The position numbers were made by a program, and so were the translations under genes. From JBAYIE01 sp965279165 (lineage in GTDB: Bacteria; Bacteroidota; Bacteroidia; UKL13-3), in assembly GCA_965279165.1 (NCBI GenBank), contig OZ257140.1, forward strand, positions 2,046,001 through 2,110,000: DNA of 64,000 bases. Direction: 5' to 3'. The notes below the pieces were generated by a model, which was not told the DNA's origin, did no database searches, and worked only from the letters and a program-made list of their open reading frames with translations. Below, one piece after another: positions 1 through 5,732 of the stretch (the stretch's first letter is position 1; every line of letters begins with the position of its first letter).

Positions 1-94
1 AGAGTATGTGTTTTTGGAAGGACAAGAAATTATTATCGAAGGTGAACAACAAAAACTATTCAAAAAGTTTTCGGAAAAATATGGATGGAAGTAA
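1..94 (+). CDS. C-terminal end of an unidentified protein (partial)
   Basis: The second forward frame is open from the window edge to a TAA at 92-94 and encodes about 30 residues rich in charged and aromatic amino acids, ending in SEKYGWK. It stops 4 nt before the ATG of the thioesterase gene, which fits the last gene of an upstream operon reading into the menaquinone genes. Too little is present to name a family. The main reason to call it is that it places the start of the next gene at 99 rather than further upstream. Confidence 0.5.
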   Translation, partial: EYVFLEGQEIIIEGEQQKLFKKFSEKYGWK

Positions 95-98
95 TAAG

Positions 99-569
99 AT
101 GAAGGTAGTCTTTGAAAAAGAAAAATATTCAATAGAAGCGATTAATAAACGCAATGAGAATACCATGGCTGATTGGATAGGTTTGGAATTTACCGAATTA
201 ACCGATTTTTATTTGCGAGCAAAAATGCCAATTGATAGGCGTACTGTTCAACCTTTGCGAATAGTAAATGGAGGTGCGTATTGTGTTTTGGCTGAAACGG
301 TAGGAAGTATGGCAGCGAATCTGGTAATCGATAGGGATAAATATTCAGCTGTTGGACTCGACATCAATGCAAATCATATTCGTTCGGCACATGAAGGTTC
401 AGGTTTTGTTTTTGGGACTGCAACACCAATTCATCTGGGACGTTCAACCCAGGTTTGGGAAATTCGCATTACAGATGAGCATGATAAATTATGTTGTATA
501 AGCCGTTTAACATTAGCGGTTATTGAAGTTAGTAAAGATGGATTTAAACGCACTCAACCAAAAATTTAA
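99..569 (+). CDS. hotdog-fold acyl-CoA thioesterase (PaaI/DHNA-CoA hydrolase type)
   Basis: A 156-residue protein of the size usual for PaaI/YbgC-like hotdog thioesterases. The central hotdog helix is visible around residues 57-70 as NGGA followed by LAETVGS, in which Glu66 matches the catalytic acid of the 1,4-dihydroxy-2-naphthoyl-CoA hydrolase group. The usual HGGA is NGGA here. I chose ATG 99 because an upstream gene ends at 94; a second in-frame ATG at 165 (MADWIG) is possible. It overlaps the isochorismate synthase gene by about 30 nt, so the two are probably translated together. In Bacteroidota this pairing suggests hydrolysis of DHNA-CoA in menaquinone synthesis. The substrate is inferred from context, not shown by the sequence. 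Confidence 0.82.
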   Translation: MKVVFEKEKYSIEAINKRNENTMADWIGLEFTELTDFYLRAKMPIDRRTVQPLRIVNGGAYCVLAETVGSMAANLVIDRDKYSAVGLDINANHIRSAHEGSGFVFGTATPIHLGRSTQVWEIRITDEHDKLCCISRLTLAVIEVSKDGFKRTQPKI

Positions 570-1617
570 GGGATATCCGGGTTATCATGCTGCAGCAATC
601 AGGTTGCCTCATTCAACCGACATATACTTTATATATTCCAAGAAGGAACCGGAATTAAATAAATTAAAATTCCCTAAAACTGGTAGCCCGGTTTTTTATT
701 ATTCACCTTTTGGGGCAGGAAACCTCTGTTATATTTTTCATCCCGAACTGGTATATAAAAATGAGGAATTAATTTTAGGTGACGAATCTACTATAGGATC
801 CGGTGTAATTTCAGCATTAAGTGAAGCAGAAAATTATTATTTAAGTAAGGAAGAGTTTGTTTCATATGTAAATAAATGCAAGGAAAGAATACACCAAAAT
901 AAGGTTAAAAAAGTAGTAGCTGCAAGATGCGAAAAGCTAAACCTACCCGAATCATTTGCTATTCCTGCATACTTTAATAAACTATGTACTACCTATCCGG
1001 ATGCATGTGTTTACTATTTTTCAAGAGAAGGAAATACGTCGTGGGTTGGTGCTTCTCCTGAAAAACTAATTACAATTAATAAAAAGGGTTTAGAAACAGT
1101 TGCACTAGCCGGAACTTTGCCAATTGACGCTACCATTGACTGGACATTAAAAGAGAAGGAAGAACAAAGTGTAACAGCCATCTTTATCCGTAATATTCTG
1201 AAACGATTTTCAACAAATCGCATCACAGAGTTGCCTGTTGTTACGGTAAATGCCGGGAATTTAAAACATCTATCGTCGACTTTTAATATTAAAATCGATG
1301 CGGAATGGATAGCATCAAAATTTCATAAACTATTACAGGAGTTAAATCCTACTCCTGCTGTATGTGGTTTGCCACAAATGGAATCTTCCTCTGTGATTTC
1401 AACTCTAGAGGGATTTGAACGGAGATTTTATAGTGGTTTTATTGGGTTTTTTGATGGTAAGGAGCAATTGGATTTATATGTAAATCTTAGATGCATGGAA
1501 TTTGATGCACAACATGCGATACTTTATGCAGGAGCAGGAATTACAGCTGATTCAGATCCGGAGAAAGAGTGGGATGAAACCCAACGCAAAATGCAAACGC
1601 TTGTAAGTTTAATTTAA
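538..1617 (+). CDS. menF: isochorismate synthase (MenF/EntC family)
   Basis: Converts chorismate to isochorismate, the first committed step towards menaquinone (or catechol siderophores in other organisms). The 359-residue protein has the chorismate-binding fold: KKVVAARCEKL near residue 123, the active-site motif FERRFYSGFIGF around residue 295, and the C-terminal AGAGITADSDPEKEWDET signature that binds the Mg-chorismate complex. I prefer ATG 538 to the upstream ATG 523, because both lie inside the preceding gene and MDLNALNQ is the more typical N-terminus. No siderophore genes are nearby, while menA and menC lie 10 kb away on the other strand, so a menaquinone role is more likely. Confidence 0.9.
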   Translation: MDLNALNQKFKGYPGYHAAAIRLPHSTDIYFIYSKKEPELNKLKFPKTGSPVFYYSPFGAGNLCYIFHPELVYKNEELILGDESTIGSGVISALSEAENYYLSKEEFVSYVNKCKERIHQNKVKKVVAARCEKLNLPESFAIPAYFNKLCTTYPDACVYYFSREGNTSWVGASPEKLITINKKGLETVALAGTLPIDATIDWTLKEKEEQSVTAIFIRNILKRFSTNRITELPVVTVNAGNLKHLSSTFNIKIDAEWIASKFHKLLQELNPTPAVCGLPQMESSSVISTLEGFERRFYSGFIGFFDGKEQLDLYVNLRCMEFDAQHAILYAGAGITADSDPEKEWDETQRKMQTLVSLI

Positions 1618-1630
1618 AACAAGGTCATAA

Positions 1631-2242
1631 TTAAATTGGAGAGATTTTATCCGGCTGAAATTGTCGGTAAATTTTTAGCCAATTAAGGTAACCCGGTATG
1701 CAAATGATTGCATAGATAACCATCAATATAGCATAGAATGTCAAACCTTGTGTAGCATACAGATAGCATGAAAGTAGATTTATAATAAACCAATAAATCC
1801 AACTGCTTAAAATTTTTCTAGCTTCCTGAATAGTGGCTAATATTCCAAAAACCGTAAGAAAAGAATCGAGCAAAGGTTGACTCGCATCTGTAAATATACT
1901 AAGCAGATAAGCAACCGGAATTGTTATAAACGAAAAAAGCAGAATCAATTGGAATTGGAATTTCAAATTCCATTTACGGATATGTTCGTTTCGTTGCTTC
2001 GATTTCTTCCAGTAAATCCAACCATACACGCCAATCAAAGCATAATAAATACTGATTATAGACTGTGCGTATAAGCGGGCATGATAAAATGCAATCATGC
2101 TTAAGATACTAGCGATTATGCCAAATGCCCATCCCGCTATTTTTTCTTTCATCAAAAGAAGACTATACAGAATGCTACAAATAGAACCAAGCAATTCGGG
2201 CAGGAATGATATGGTAAAAATGTTTTCCAAAATAAATTGCAA
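1631..2242 (-). CDS. PnuC-family vitamin transporter, probably thiamine (PnuT-like)
   Basis: A 203-residue integral membrane protein with about seven hydrophobic helices and PnuC-family signatures (YGWIYW near residue 73, ARKILSSWIYW around 140, GYLNW near the end). PnuC proteins carry out facilitated diffusion of nicotinamide riboside or, in the PnuT subgroup, thiamine, with uptake driven by intracellular phosphorylation. It is divergent from a TPP-riboswitch-controlled TonB receptor, which argues for thiamine as substrate. The only usable start is a TTG at 2240-2242; a stop lies four codons upstream and the next ATG would remove the first helix. The gene itself is not behind a riboswitch, because only 36 bp separate it from the opposite-strand element. 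Confidence 0.8.
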   Translation of the reverse strand: MQFILENIFTISFLPELLGSICSILYSLLLMKEKIAGWAFGIIASILSMIAFYHARLYAQSIISIYYALIGVYGWIYWKKSKQRNEHIRKWNLKFQFQLILLFSFITIPVAYLLSIFTDASQPLLDSFLTVFGILATIQEARKILSSWIYWFIINLLSCYLYATQGLTFYAILMVIYAIICIPGYLNWLKIYRQFQPDKISPI

Positions 2243-2268
2243 CTTAGTAATTTAACTACATACATTTG
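2237..2268 (+). promoter_or_regulatory. Bacteroidota promoter of the thiamine receptor transcript
   Basis: TTG at 2237-2239 is followed after 21 nt by TACATTTG at 2261-2268, matching the Bacteroidota TTG / TAnnTTTG promoter. The predicted transcript would begin just before the riboswitch. The -33 element overlaps the TTG start codon of the divergent transporter gene. Confidence 0.6.
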
Positions 2269-2274
2269 CATTGT

Positions 2275-2354
2275 CTTTAGGGGTGCATCGTTAATTCGAA
2301 GCTGAGATTAAACCCTTGGAACCTGATCGGGATAATGCCCGCGAAGGGATAAGA
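2275..2354 (+). promoter_or_regulatory. TPP (thiamine pyrophosphate) riboswitch, THI element
   Basis: All conserved blocks of the TPP aptamer are present in order: GGGGTGC (2279 on), GCTGAGA (2301 on), ACCC, GAACCTGAT (2319 on), the P4/P5 hairpin CGGGATAATGCCCG, and AAGGGA near 2344. Flanking CTTTA and TAAG can close P1. It lies about 100 nt upstream of a TonB-dependent receptor gene, so it should switch off outer-membrane thiamine uptake when TPP is plentiful. Confidence 0.95.
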
Positions 2355-2402
2355 TGAAAACATTACCTGTAATGTTTCTCTCCAAGCAGTAAACAATTTT
2401 GG

Positions 2403-2430
2403 CAACAACCTACCCCGGTTGTTGTTTTTG
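2403..2430 (+). terminator. Intrinsic terminator in the TPP riboswitch leader
   Basis: CAACAACC (2403-2410) pairs perfectly with GGTTGTTG (2417-2424) over a 6-nt loop and is followed directly by a run of five T. It sits between the aptamer and the receptor start codon at 2452, so it is the likely expression platform (ligand-dependent termination). A smaller hairpin (ACATTAC/GTAATGT near 2359-2376) lies between aptamer and terminator and could take part in switching. Confidence 0.75.
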
Positions 2431-2451
2431 TTTATACGTAATTGATTTTTT

Positions 2452-4662
2452 ATGAATCGTTTTTTTATTTTATTATCCATACTGCAGGTAAGTTATGCAG
2501 TAACGGCACAAACACAAACAGATACCCTTGCCAAGTCGCAGGTCATGGAGGAGCAAGTATTTAATGGCATAAAGGCGAACGCTGCAATGCCGGTAACCCA
2601 GTACAATTTAAGTAGAAAACAACTGGAAGAAATATATTATGGTGCAGATATTCCTTCGGTATTAATGGTTAGCCCATCTGTAAATACCTATAGCGATAAT
2701 GGAACCGGAATCGGGTATTCTTTTTTCCGATTAAGGGGATTGGATCAATCCAGAATTAATACCACATTAAATGGTATACCGGTGAATGACCAGGAAGGAC
2801 AAGGTACCTTCTTCAATAATTTTGCTGATTTATTGAGTAGTGCATCTGAGGTTCAACTACAGAGGGGTGTAGGTACTTCAACAAATGGTACTGCTTCTAT
2901 TGCAGGATCCTTGAATATTACCACCAAATCGTTAAGCATGAAACCTTCCTTTTCGTTTTATTCGGGATTTGGTACTTATGGATCAAGGCGATTAACGGCG
3001 GAATACCAAAGCGGTCTATTGTACAAGAAAGTTGCATTTTACGGTCGTATTAGTGATGTTGCCACCGATGGATATCGGGTTTACTCGGGAAGTCATATTC
3101 AATCTCTTTATTTCAGTGGGGCATATTTTGGGAAAAGGTCGGTGCTTAAAATTAATATAATGAACGGACTTGCAGAATCTCAACTTTCATATCAAGGCGT
3201 AGATAAAGCAACCATGGATACCGCTAGAACCACCAATTATTTTGTAAATAAAGAACAAGATGCATTCCGACAAACGTATTATCAATTGCAGTATAACTAT
3301 GAGTTAAATGCATCCTCAGGATTTGGTTTGTCCGTTTATTATGTAAAAGGCAATGCACCAAAATTCCAGTATTTTTTAGATGGTTCATATAACACGTATG
3401 CCTACATGAATATGCCGGATGCAATTATTGGAACAGATACATTCTCAACTACCGATGCAATTGGAAGTTATCGTTTGAATCAGGACTTTGCAGGTATTTT
3501 TGGAAGTTATTATTACAAAAAAGGGAATATTGATTTTCTTGCAGGATTTCATGCCAATCAATTTATTAGCGACCATTTTATGGAAGTTAATTGGGCAAGG
3601 ATAGTACCTGCCGGAATCAGCCAAAACCATCAGGCTTATTTTAATACAGGAATGAAAAAAGAGCGTAATGTATTTGCAAAACTTACTTATTCCGTGTCAT
3701 CTAAATTGTCGCTTTTCGGAGATTTACAAATGCGTATCGCAAGTTTTACTTATGAAGGAAAAGATTTGGAATTCCATCGCGATACTTTTGATGTAGAAGA
3801 TATGAACTGGGTATTTATCAATCCAAAAGTTGGATTCAGGTACCAATTTACCCGTTCTTTATCTCTTTACGGAATGTTTGGTAATACTTCCAGGGAACCA
3901 ACACGTACGGATTATTTTTTGGATGAGTTTCCTCACAAAGATATTCGTCAAGAGGATTTGAAACCCGAGCAAGTACAGGATTTGGAACTTGGAGTACAAT
4001 ATGAAATAACGCCAATGGTTATTCATGCCAATTTATTTTGGATGAATTTTTCTAATCAACTTATTAATACCGGACAATTAAATGCAGTAGGTACTCCGAT
4101 TACAACCAACGTTTCTAATTCGTATAGAAGAGGTATTGAAATCGATTTCATTTTGAAGCCATGGAAAAAAATCTGGTTTACCAATAGCAGTTCTATTATG
4201 CAAAACGGAATTGGTTCAATTACACAATATTTTGATTCGGCAGCAGCTTATACCACGAGTGTTGGTATTCAATACAGCAATGTTTCTGCAGCTTTGTCGC
4301 CGAATATAATCGTGAATCAAGGAGTACGATACATTCCGGCAAATTGGATTTTTGCCGAAGTAAATGGCAGATGGGTTTCGAAGCAATATCTGGATAATAC
4401 CCAAGATGAAAACTTATCCATTAACGCATTTTATTACGTCGATTTAAAGTTGGTAGTGAATCTGGAGAAATGGGTAGGTGTGGGGCAACCAACCTTTTCC
4501 ATTCAATGCAATAATATCACCAATGAACTTTATACACCGTCTGGTAATATTACAGGCAATCGGATTGATTATACCACCGGTGTAGGTGTAAAAAGTGCAA
4601 CCGGACTATATTTTCCGGCAGCAACAAGAAATTATTTTGTTACCTTGGGATGGAAATTTTAG
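2452..4662 (+). CDS. TonB-dependent outer-membrane receptor, thiamine uptake
   Basis: A 736-residue outer-membrane transporter with a signal peptide (about residues 1-20, ending VTAQ), a plug domain (about 55-165, with the VSPSVNTYS and RLRGLDQSRINTTLNGIPVND signatures) and a long beta-barrel ending in an aromatic residue (GWKF). There is no N-terminal carboxypeptidase-like domain and no SusD partner downstream, so it is not a SusC-type nutrient receptor. The TPP riboswitch in its leader makes thiamine or a thiamine precursor the likely substrate, with the divergent PnuC-like protein as inner-membrane partner. The receptor class is certain; the substrate is inferred from regulation. Confidence 0.9.
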   Translation: MNRFFILLSILQVSYAVTAQTQTDTLAKSQVMEEQVFNGIKANAAMPVTQYNLSRKQLEEIYYGADIPSVLMVSPSVNTYSDNGTGIGYSFFRLRGLDQSRINTTLNGIPVNDQEGQGTFFNNFADLLSSASEVQLQRGVGTSTNGTASIAGSLNITTKSLSMKPSFSFYSGFGTYGSRRLTAEYQSGLLYKKVAFYGRISDVATDGYRVYSGSHIQSLYFSGAYFGKRSVLKINIMNGLAESQLSYQGVDKATMDTARTTNYFVNKEQDAFRQTYYQLQYNYELNASSGFGLSVYYVKGNAPKFQYFLDGSYNTYAYMNMPDAIIGTDTFSTTDAIGSYRLNQDFAGIFGSYYYKKGNIDFLAGFHANQFISDHFMEVNWARIVPAGISQNHQAYFNTGMKKERNVFAKLTYSVSSKLSLFGDLQMRIASFTYEGKDLEFHRDTFDVEDMNWVFINPKVGFRYQFTRSLSLYGMFGNTSREPTRTDYFLDEFPHKDIRQEDLKPEQVQDLELGVQYEITPMVIHANLFWMNFSNQLINTGQLNAVGTPITTNVSNSYRRGIEIDFILKPWKKIWFTNSSSIMQNGIGSITQYFDSAAAYTTSVGIQYSNVSAALSPNIIVNQGVRYIPANWIFAEVNGRWVSKQYLDNTQDENLSINAFYYVDLKLVVNLEKWVGVGQPTFSIQCNNITNELYTPSGNITGNRIDYTTGVGVKSATGLYFPAATRNYFVTLGWKF

Positions 4663-4688
4663 AAATTATTATTCAGTTAAAGTTTCTT

Positions 4689-4696
4689 TATATTTG
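4689..4696 (+). promoter_or_regulatory. Probable -7 element upstream of the tRNA-Leu array
   Basis: TATATTTG fits the Bacteroidota TAnnTTTG element and is the only such box between the receptor stop (4662) and the intact tRNA (4835). No good TTG lies 19-21 nt upstream, so it is a weak call. If used, the transcript would first run through two broken tRNA 5' ends (4718 and 4771). Confidence 0.4.
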
Positions 4697-4717
4697 TAAT
4701 GTAAATTTATTGCATTC

Positions 4718-4754
4718 GTGGCGACCCCGATAAATATCGGGGTGGTAGACGCGA
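4718..4754 (+). pseudogene. tRNA-Leu 5' fragment 1 with a palindrome in the D-loop
   Basis: GTGGCGA, then an 18-nt inverted repeat CCCCGATAAATATCGGGG (4725-4742), then TGGTAGACGCGA. The outer parts match the D-arm of the intact tRNA-Leu (GTGGCGA-AAT-TGGTAGACGCG). The copy stops before the anticodon arm and its acceptor strand is degraded. The palindrome replaces exactly the three bases AAT of the D-loop. Confidence 0.8.
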
Positions 4755-4770
4755 ACTTTGAAATAATATT

Positions 4771-4813
4771 GCGCGGGTGGCGACCCCGATAGTCATCGGG
4801 GTGGTAGACGCGA
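4771..4813 (+). pseudogene. tRNA-Leu 5' fragment 2 with a palindrome in the D-loop
   Basis: GCGCGGGTGGCGA, identical to the intact tRNA acceptor and D-arm start, is followed by the palindrome CCCCGATAGTCATCGGGG (4784-4801) and TGGTAGACGCGA. As in fragment 1, the homology ends just before the anticodon arm, and a similar AT-rich tail (TTGAAAT...) follows both. It probably arose by duplication together with the 5' flank of the tRNA gene. Confidence 0.82.
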
Positions 4814-4834
4814 AGATTGAAATTATAATGCGCT

Positions 4835-4916
4835 GCGCGGGTGGCGAAATTGGTAGACGCGCTGGTCTCAGAAGCCAGAGGGTAACACTGTAGGAGTTCG
4901 AGTCTCCTTCCGCGCA
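4835..4916 (+). tRNA. tRNA-Leu (anticodon CAG)
   Basis: The 82-nt sequence folds as a class II tRNA. The acceptor GCGCGGG pairs with TCCGCGC (last pair G-U), followed by discriminator A. The anticodon stem CTGGT/GCCAG encloses the loop CTCAGAA (anticodon CAG, T33 present). There is a long variable region, and the T-arm is AGGAG-TTCGAGT-CTCCT. CCA is not encoded. This is the only copy nearby with intact D- and T-loops, and five degraded copies surround it. The anticodon reads CUG leucine codons. Confidence 0.93.
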
Positions 4917-4963
4917 CAATATATGAGGTCAGGCTATCCCTTTGGTGGTAACTCCAATGGTAA

Positions 4964-5034
4964 TCTTGACATAGAAGCAAGAGGGTAACACTGTAGGTCC
5001 CGATAATTATCGGGATCGAGTCTCCTTCCGCGCA
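4964..5034 (+). pseudogene. tRNA-Leu 3' fragment A with a palindrome in the T-loop
   Basis: ATAGAAGCAAGAGGGTAAC onward follows the anticodon, variable and T regions of the intact tRNA. However, TCCCGATAATTATCGGGA (4998-5015, a perfect palindrome) plus T replaces AGTT in the T-arm, before CGAGTCTCC and the acceptor TTCCGCGCA. The bases upstream (about 4920-4963) do not look like a tRNA 5' half; they resemble the leader of the GIY-YIG gene. The piece is therefore a leader-to-tRNA-3' junction. Confidence 0.78.
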
Positions 5035-5082
5035 CAAGTTAATAGGTTAAGCTATCTCTTTGGTGGTAACTCCAAAGGAAAT

Positions 5083-5152
5083 CTTGGCATAGAAGCCAGA
5101 GGGTAACACTGTAGGTCCCGATAATTATCGGGATCGAGTCTCCTTCCGCGCA
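5083..5152 (+). pseudogene. tRNA-Leu 3' fragment B with a palindrome in the T-loop
   Basis: A second copy of the same piece. From GAGGGTAACACTG through the palindrome (5116-5133) to CGCGCACAAGTTAA it is identical to fragment A, while the upstream anticodon part differs (CTTGGCATAGAAGCCAG). The upstream leader contains a hairpin CTTTGG/CCAAAG, and a slightly broken form of it is found ahead of fragment A. Confidence 0.78.
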
Positions 5153-5166
5153 CAAGTTAAGGGTAA

Positions 5167-5182
5167 AGCCAATAGCTTGGCT
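5167..5182 (+). promoter_or_regulatory. Hairpin in the leader of the GIY-YIG gene
   Basis: AGCCAA-tagc-TTGGCT forms a perfect 6-bp hairpin 19 nt before the GIY-YIG start codon. The same hairpin is conserved without change in the second unit at 5607-5622. It could be a structure of the repeat unit or a translation control element; nothing in the sequence decides between these. Confidence 0.5.
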
Positions 5183-5200
5183 AAAACTAGTCTATAGAAA

Positions 5201-5485
5201 ATGGCCACAGTATATATATTATACTCGCAAAAACTCGACCGATATTATATTGGAAGTTGTAAGGAACTTACGCAACGGATATCTCAGCATCAAAACAAAG
5301 AATTTATAAATAGTTTTACATCGAAGGTAGACGATTGGGAATTATTTTATTTTGTCGAAGGATTGAATGAAAAATGTGCAAGAAAGATTGAGAGCCATAT
5401 TAAACAGATGCGAAACAGAATCTATTATAATAATCTAAAAAAGTATCCGGAGATAATTGAAAAGCTAAAGGAAAAGTATCGTTAA
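5201..5485 (+). CDS. small GIY-YIG nuclease-domain protein associated with tRNA-Leu repeats
   Basis: The 94-residue protein is essentially one GIY-YIG domain: VYILYS (residues 4-9) and YYIG (15-18) form the GIY-YIG sheet. A conserved Arg follows in QRISQH (about 26), and a Glu in KIESHIKQ (about 64) is the expected metal-binding residue, so the domain looks catalytically intact. It resembles the stand-alone UvrC-like proteins common in Bacteroidota. The stop codon at 5483-5485 is followed directly, with no gap, by a tRNA-Leu-like copy, and the leader follows the 3' end of another tRNA fragment. Gene and tRNA pieces therefore form one repeating unit. Cutting of nucleic acid is known for the fold; the target is unknown. 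Confidence 0.88.
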   Translation: MATVYILYSQKLDRYYIGSCKELTQRISQHQNKEFINSFTSKVDDWELFYFVEGLNEKCARKIESHIKQMRNRIYYNNLKKYPEIIEKLKEKYR

Positions 5486-5592
5486 GGTGGCGACCCCGAT
5501 AGCTATCAGGGTGGTAGACGCGCTGGTATCAGAAGCCAGAGAGTAACACTGTAGGTCCCGATAATTATCGGGATTGAGTCTCCTTCCGCGCA
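5486..5592 (+). pseudogene. Near-complete tRNA-Leu copy D with palindromes in both D- and T-loops
   Basis: This copy keeps the D-arm, the anticodon arm (CTGGTATCAGAAGCCAG, still CAG), the variable arm, the T-arm and the 3' acceptor. It carries CCCCGATAGCTATCAGGG (5494-5511) in the D-loop and a perfect TCCCGATAATTATCGGGA (5556-5573) in the T-loop. The 5' acceptor strand is lost: it begins with GGTGGCGA right after the GIY-YIG stop codon. Without the acceptor strand it cannot be a normal tRNA. Confidence 0.82.
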
Positions 5593-5642
5593 CAAATTAA
5601 GAGTAAAGCCAATAGCTTGGCTAAAACTAGTCTATAGAAATA

Positions 5643-5732
5643 GCCAAGGTATTTATATTAAACTCTCCCATGCTCGAGCGATATTGTATCGGAAATGATT
5701 CTGAAGTTTTAGGAATCCATGCAAAAGGTTAA
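5643..5732 (+). pseudogene. Dead N-terminal remnant of a second GIY-YIG gene
   Basis: The frame from 5643 reads AKVFILNSPMLERYCIG..., which lines up with ATVYILYSQKLDRYYIG of the intact gene for about 25 codons and then diverges to a TAA at 5730-5732. The start codon is destroyed: the intact unit has AAAATGGCC and this one has AAATAGCC. The remnant runs into the 3' end of the convergent permease gene, so the rest of the unit has been lost. Confidence 0.8.

Larger units (their letters stand above)
4718..5732 (+). repeat. Composite repeat array: tRNA-Leu pieces, palindromes and GIY-YIG units
   Basis: The roughly 1-kb array contains one intact tRNA, two 5' fragments, two 3' fragments, one nearly full degraded copy, six 18-nt palindromes (starting 4725, 4784, 4998, 5116, 5494, 5556), one intact GIY-YIG gene and one remnant. 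The segment from the tRNA 3' end through the GIY-YIG leader is repeated at 5139-5200 and 5578-5640 with only two mismatches in about 62 nt. Fragments A and B share an even longer identical block. The palindromes occur nowhere else in this window. Confidence 0.85.

Noticed and set aside
2243..2279. A second TPP riboswitch for the divergent PnuC-like gene
   Set aside because: Only 36 bp separate the start codon from the plus-strand element and no aptamer blocks are found on the minus strand.
4669..5037. Open frames of 70-122 codons on the minus strand across the tRNA array
   Set aside because: They are made of the complement of tRNA and palindrome repeats, overlap each other in sequence, and have no coding character or family resemblance.
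4718..5592. Possible CRISPR array
   Set aside because: The repeats are tRNA-Leu pieces of unequal length with irregular spacing, and there are no cas genes or regular spacers.
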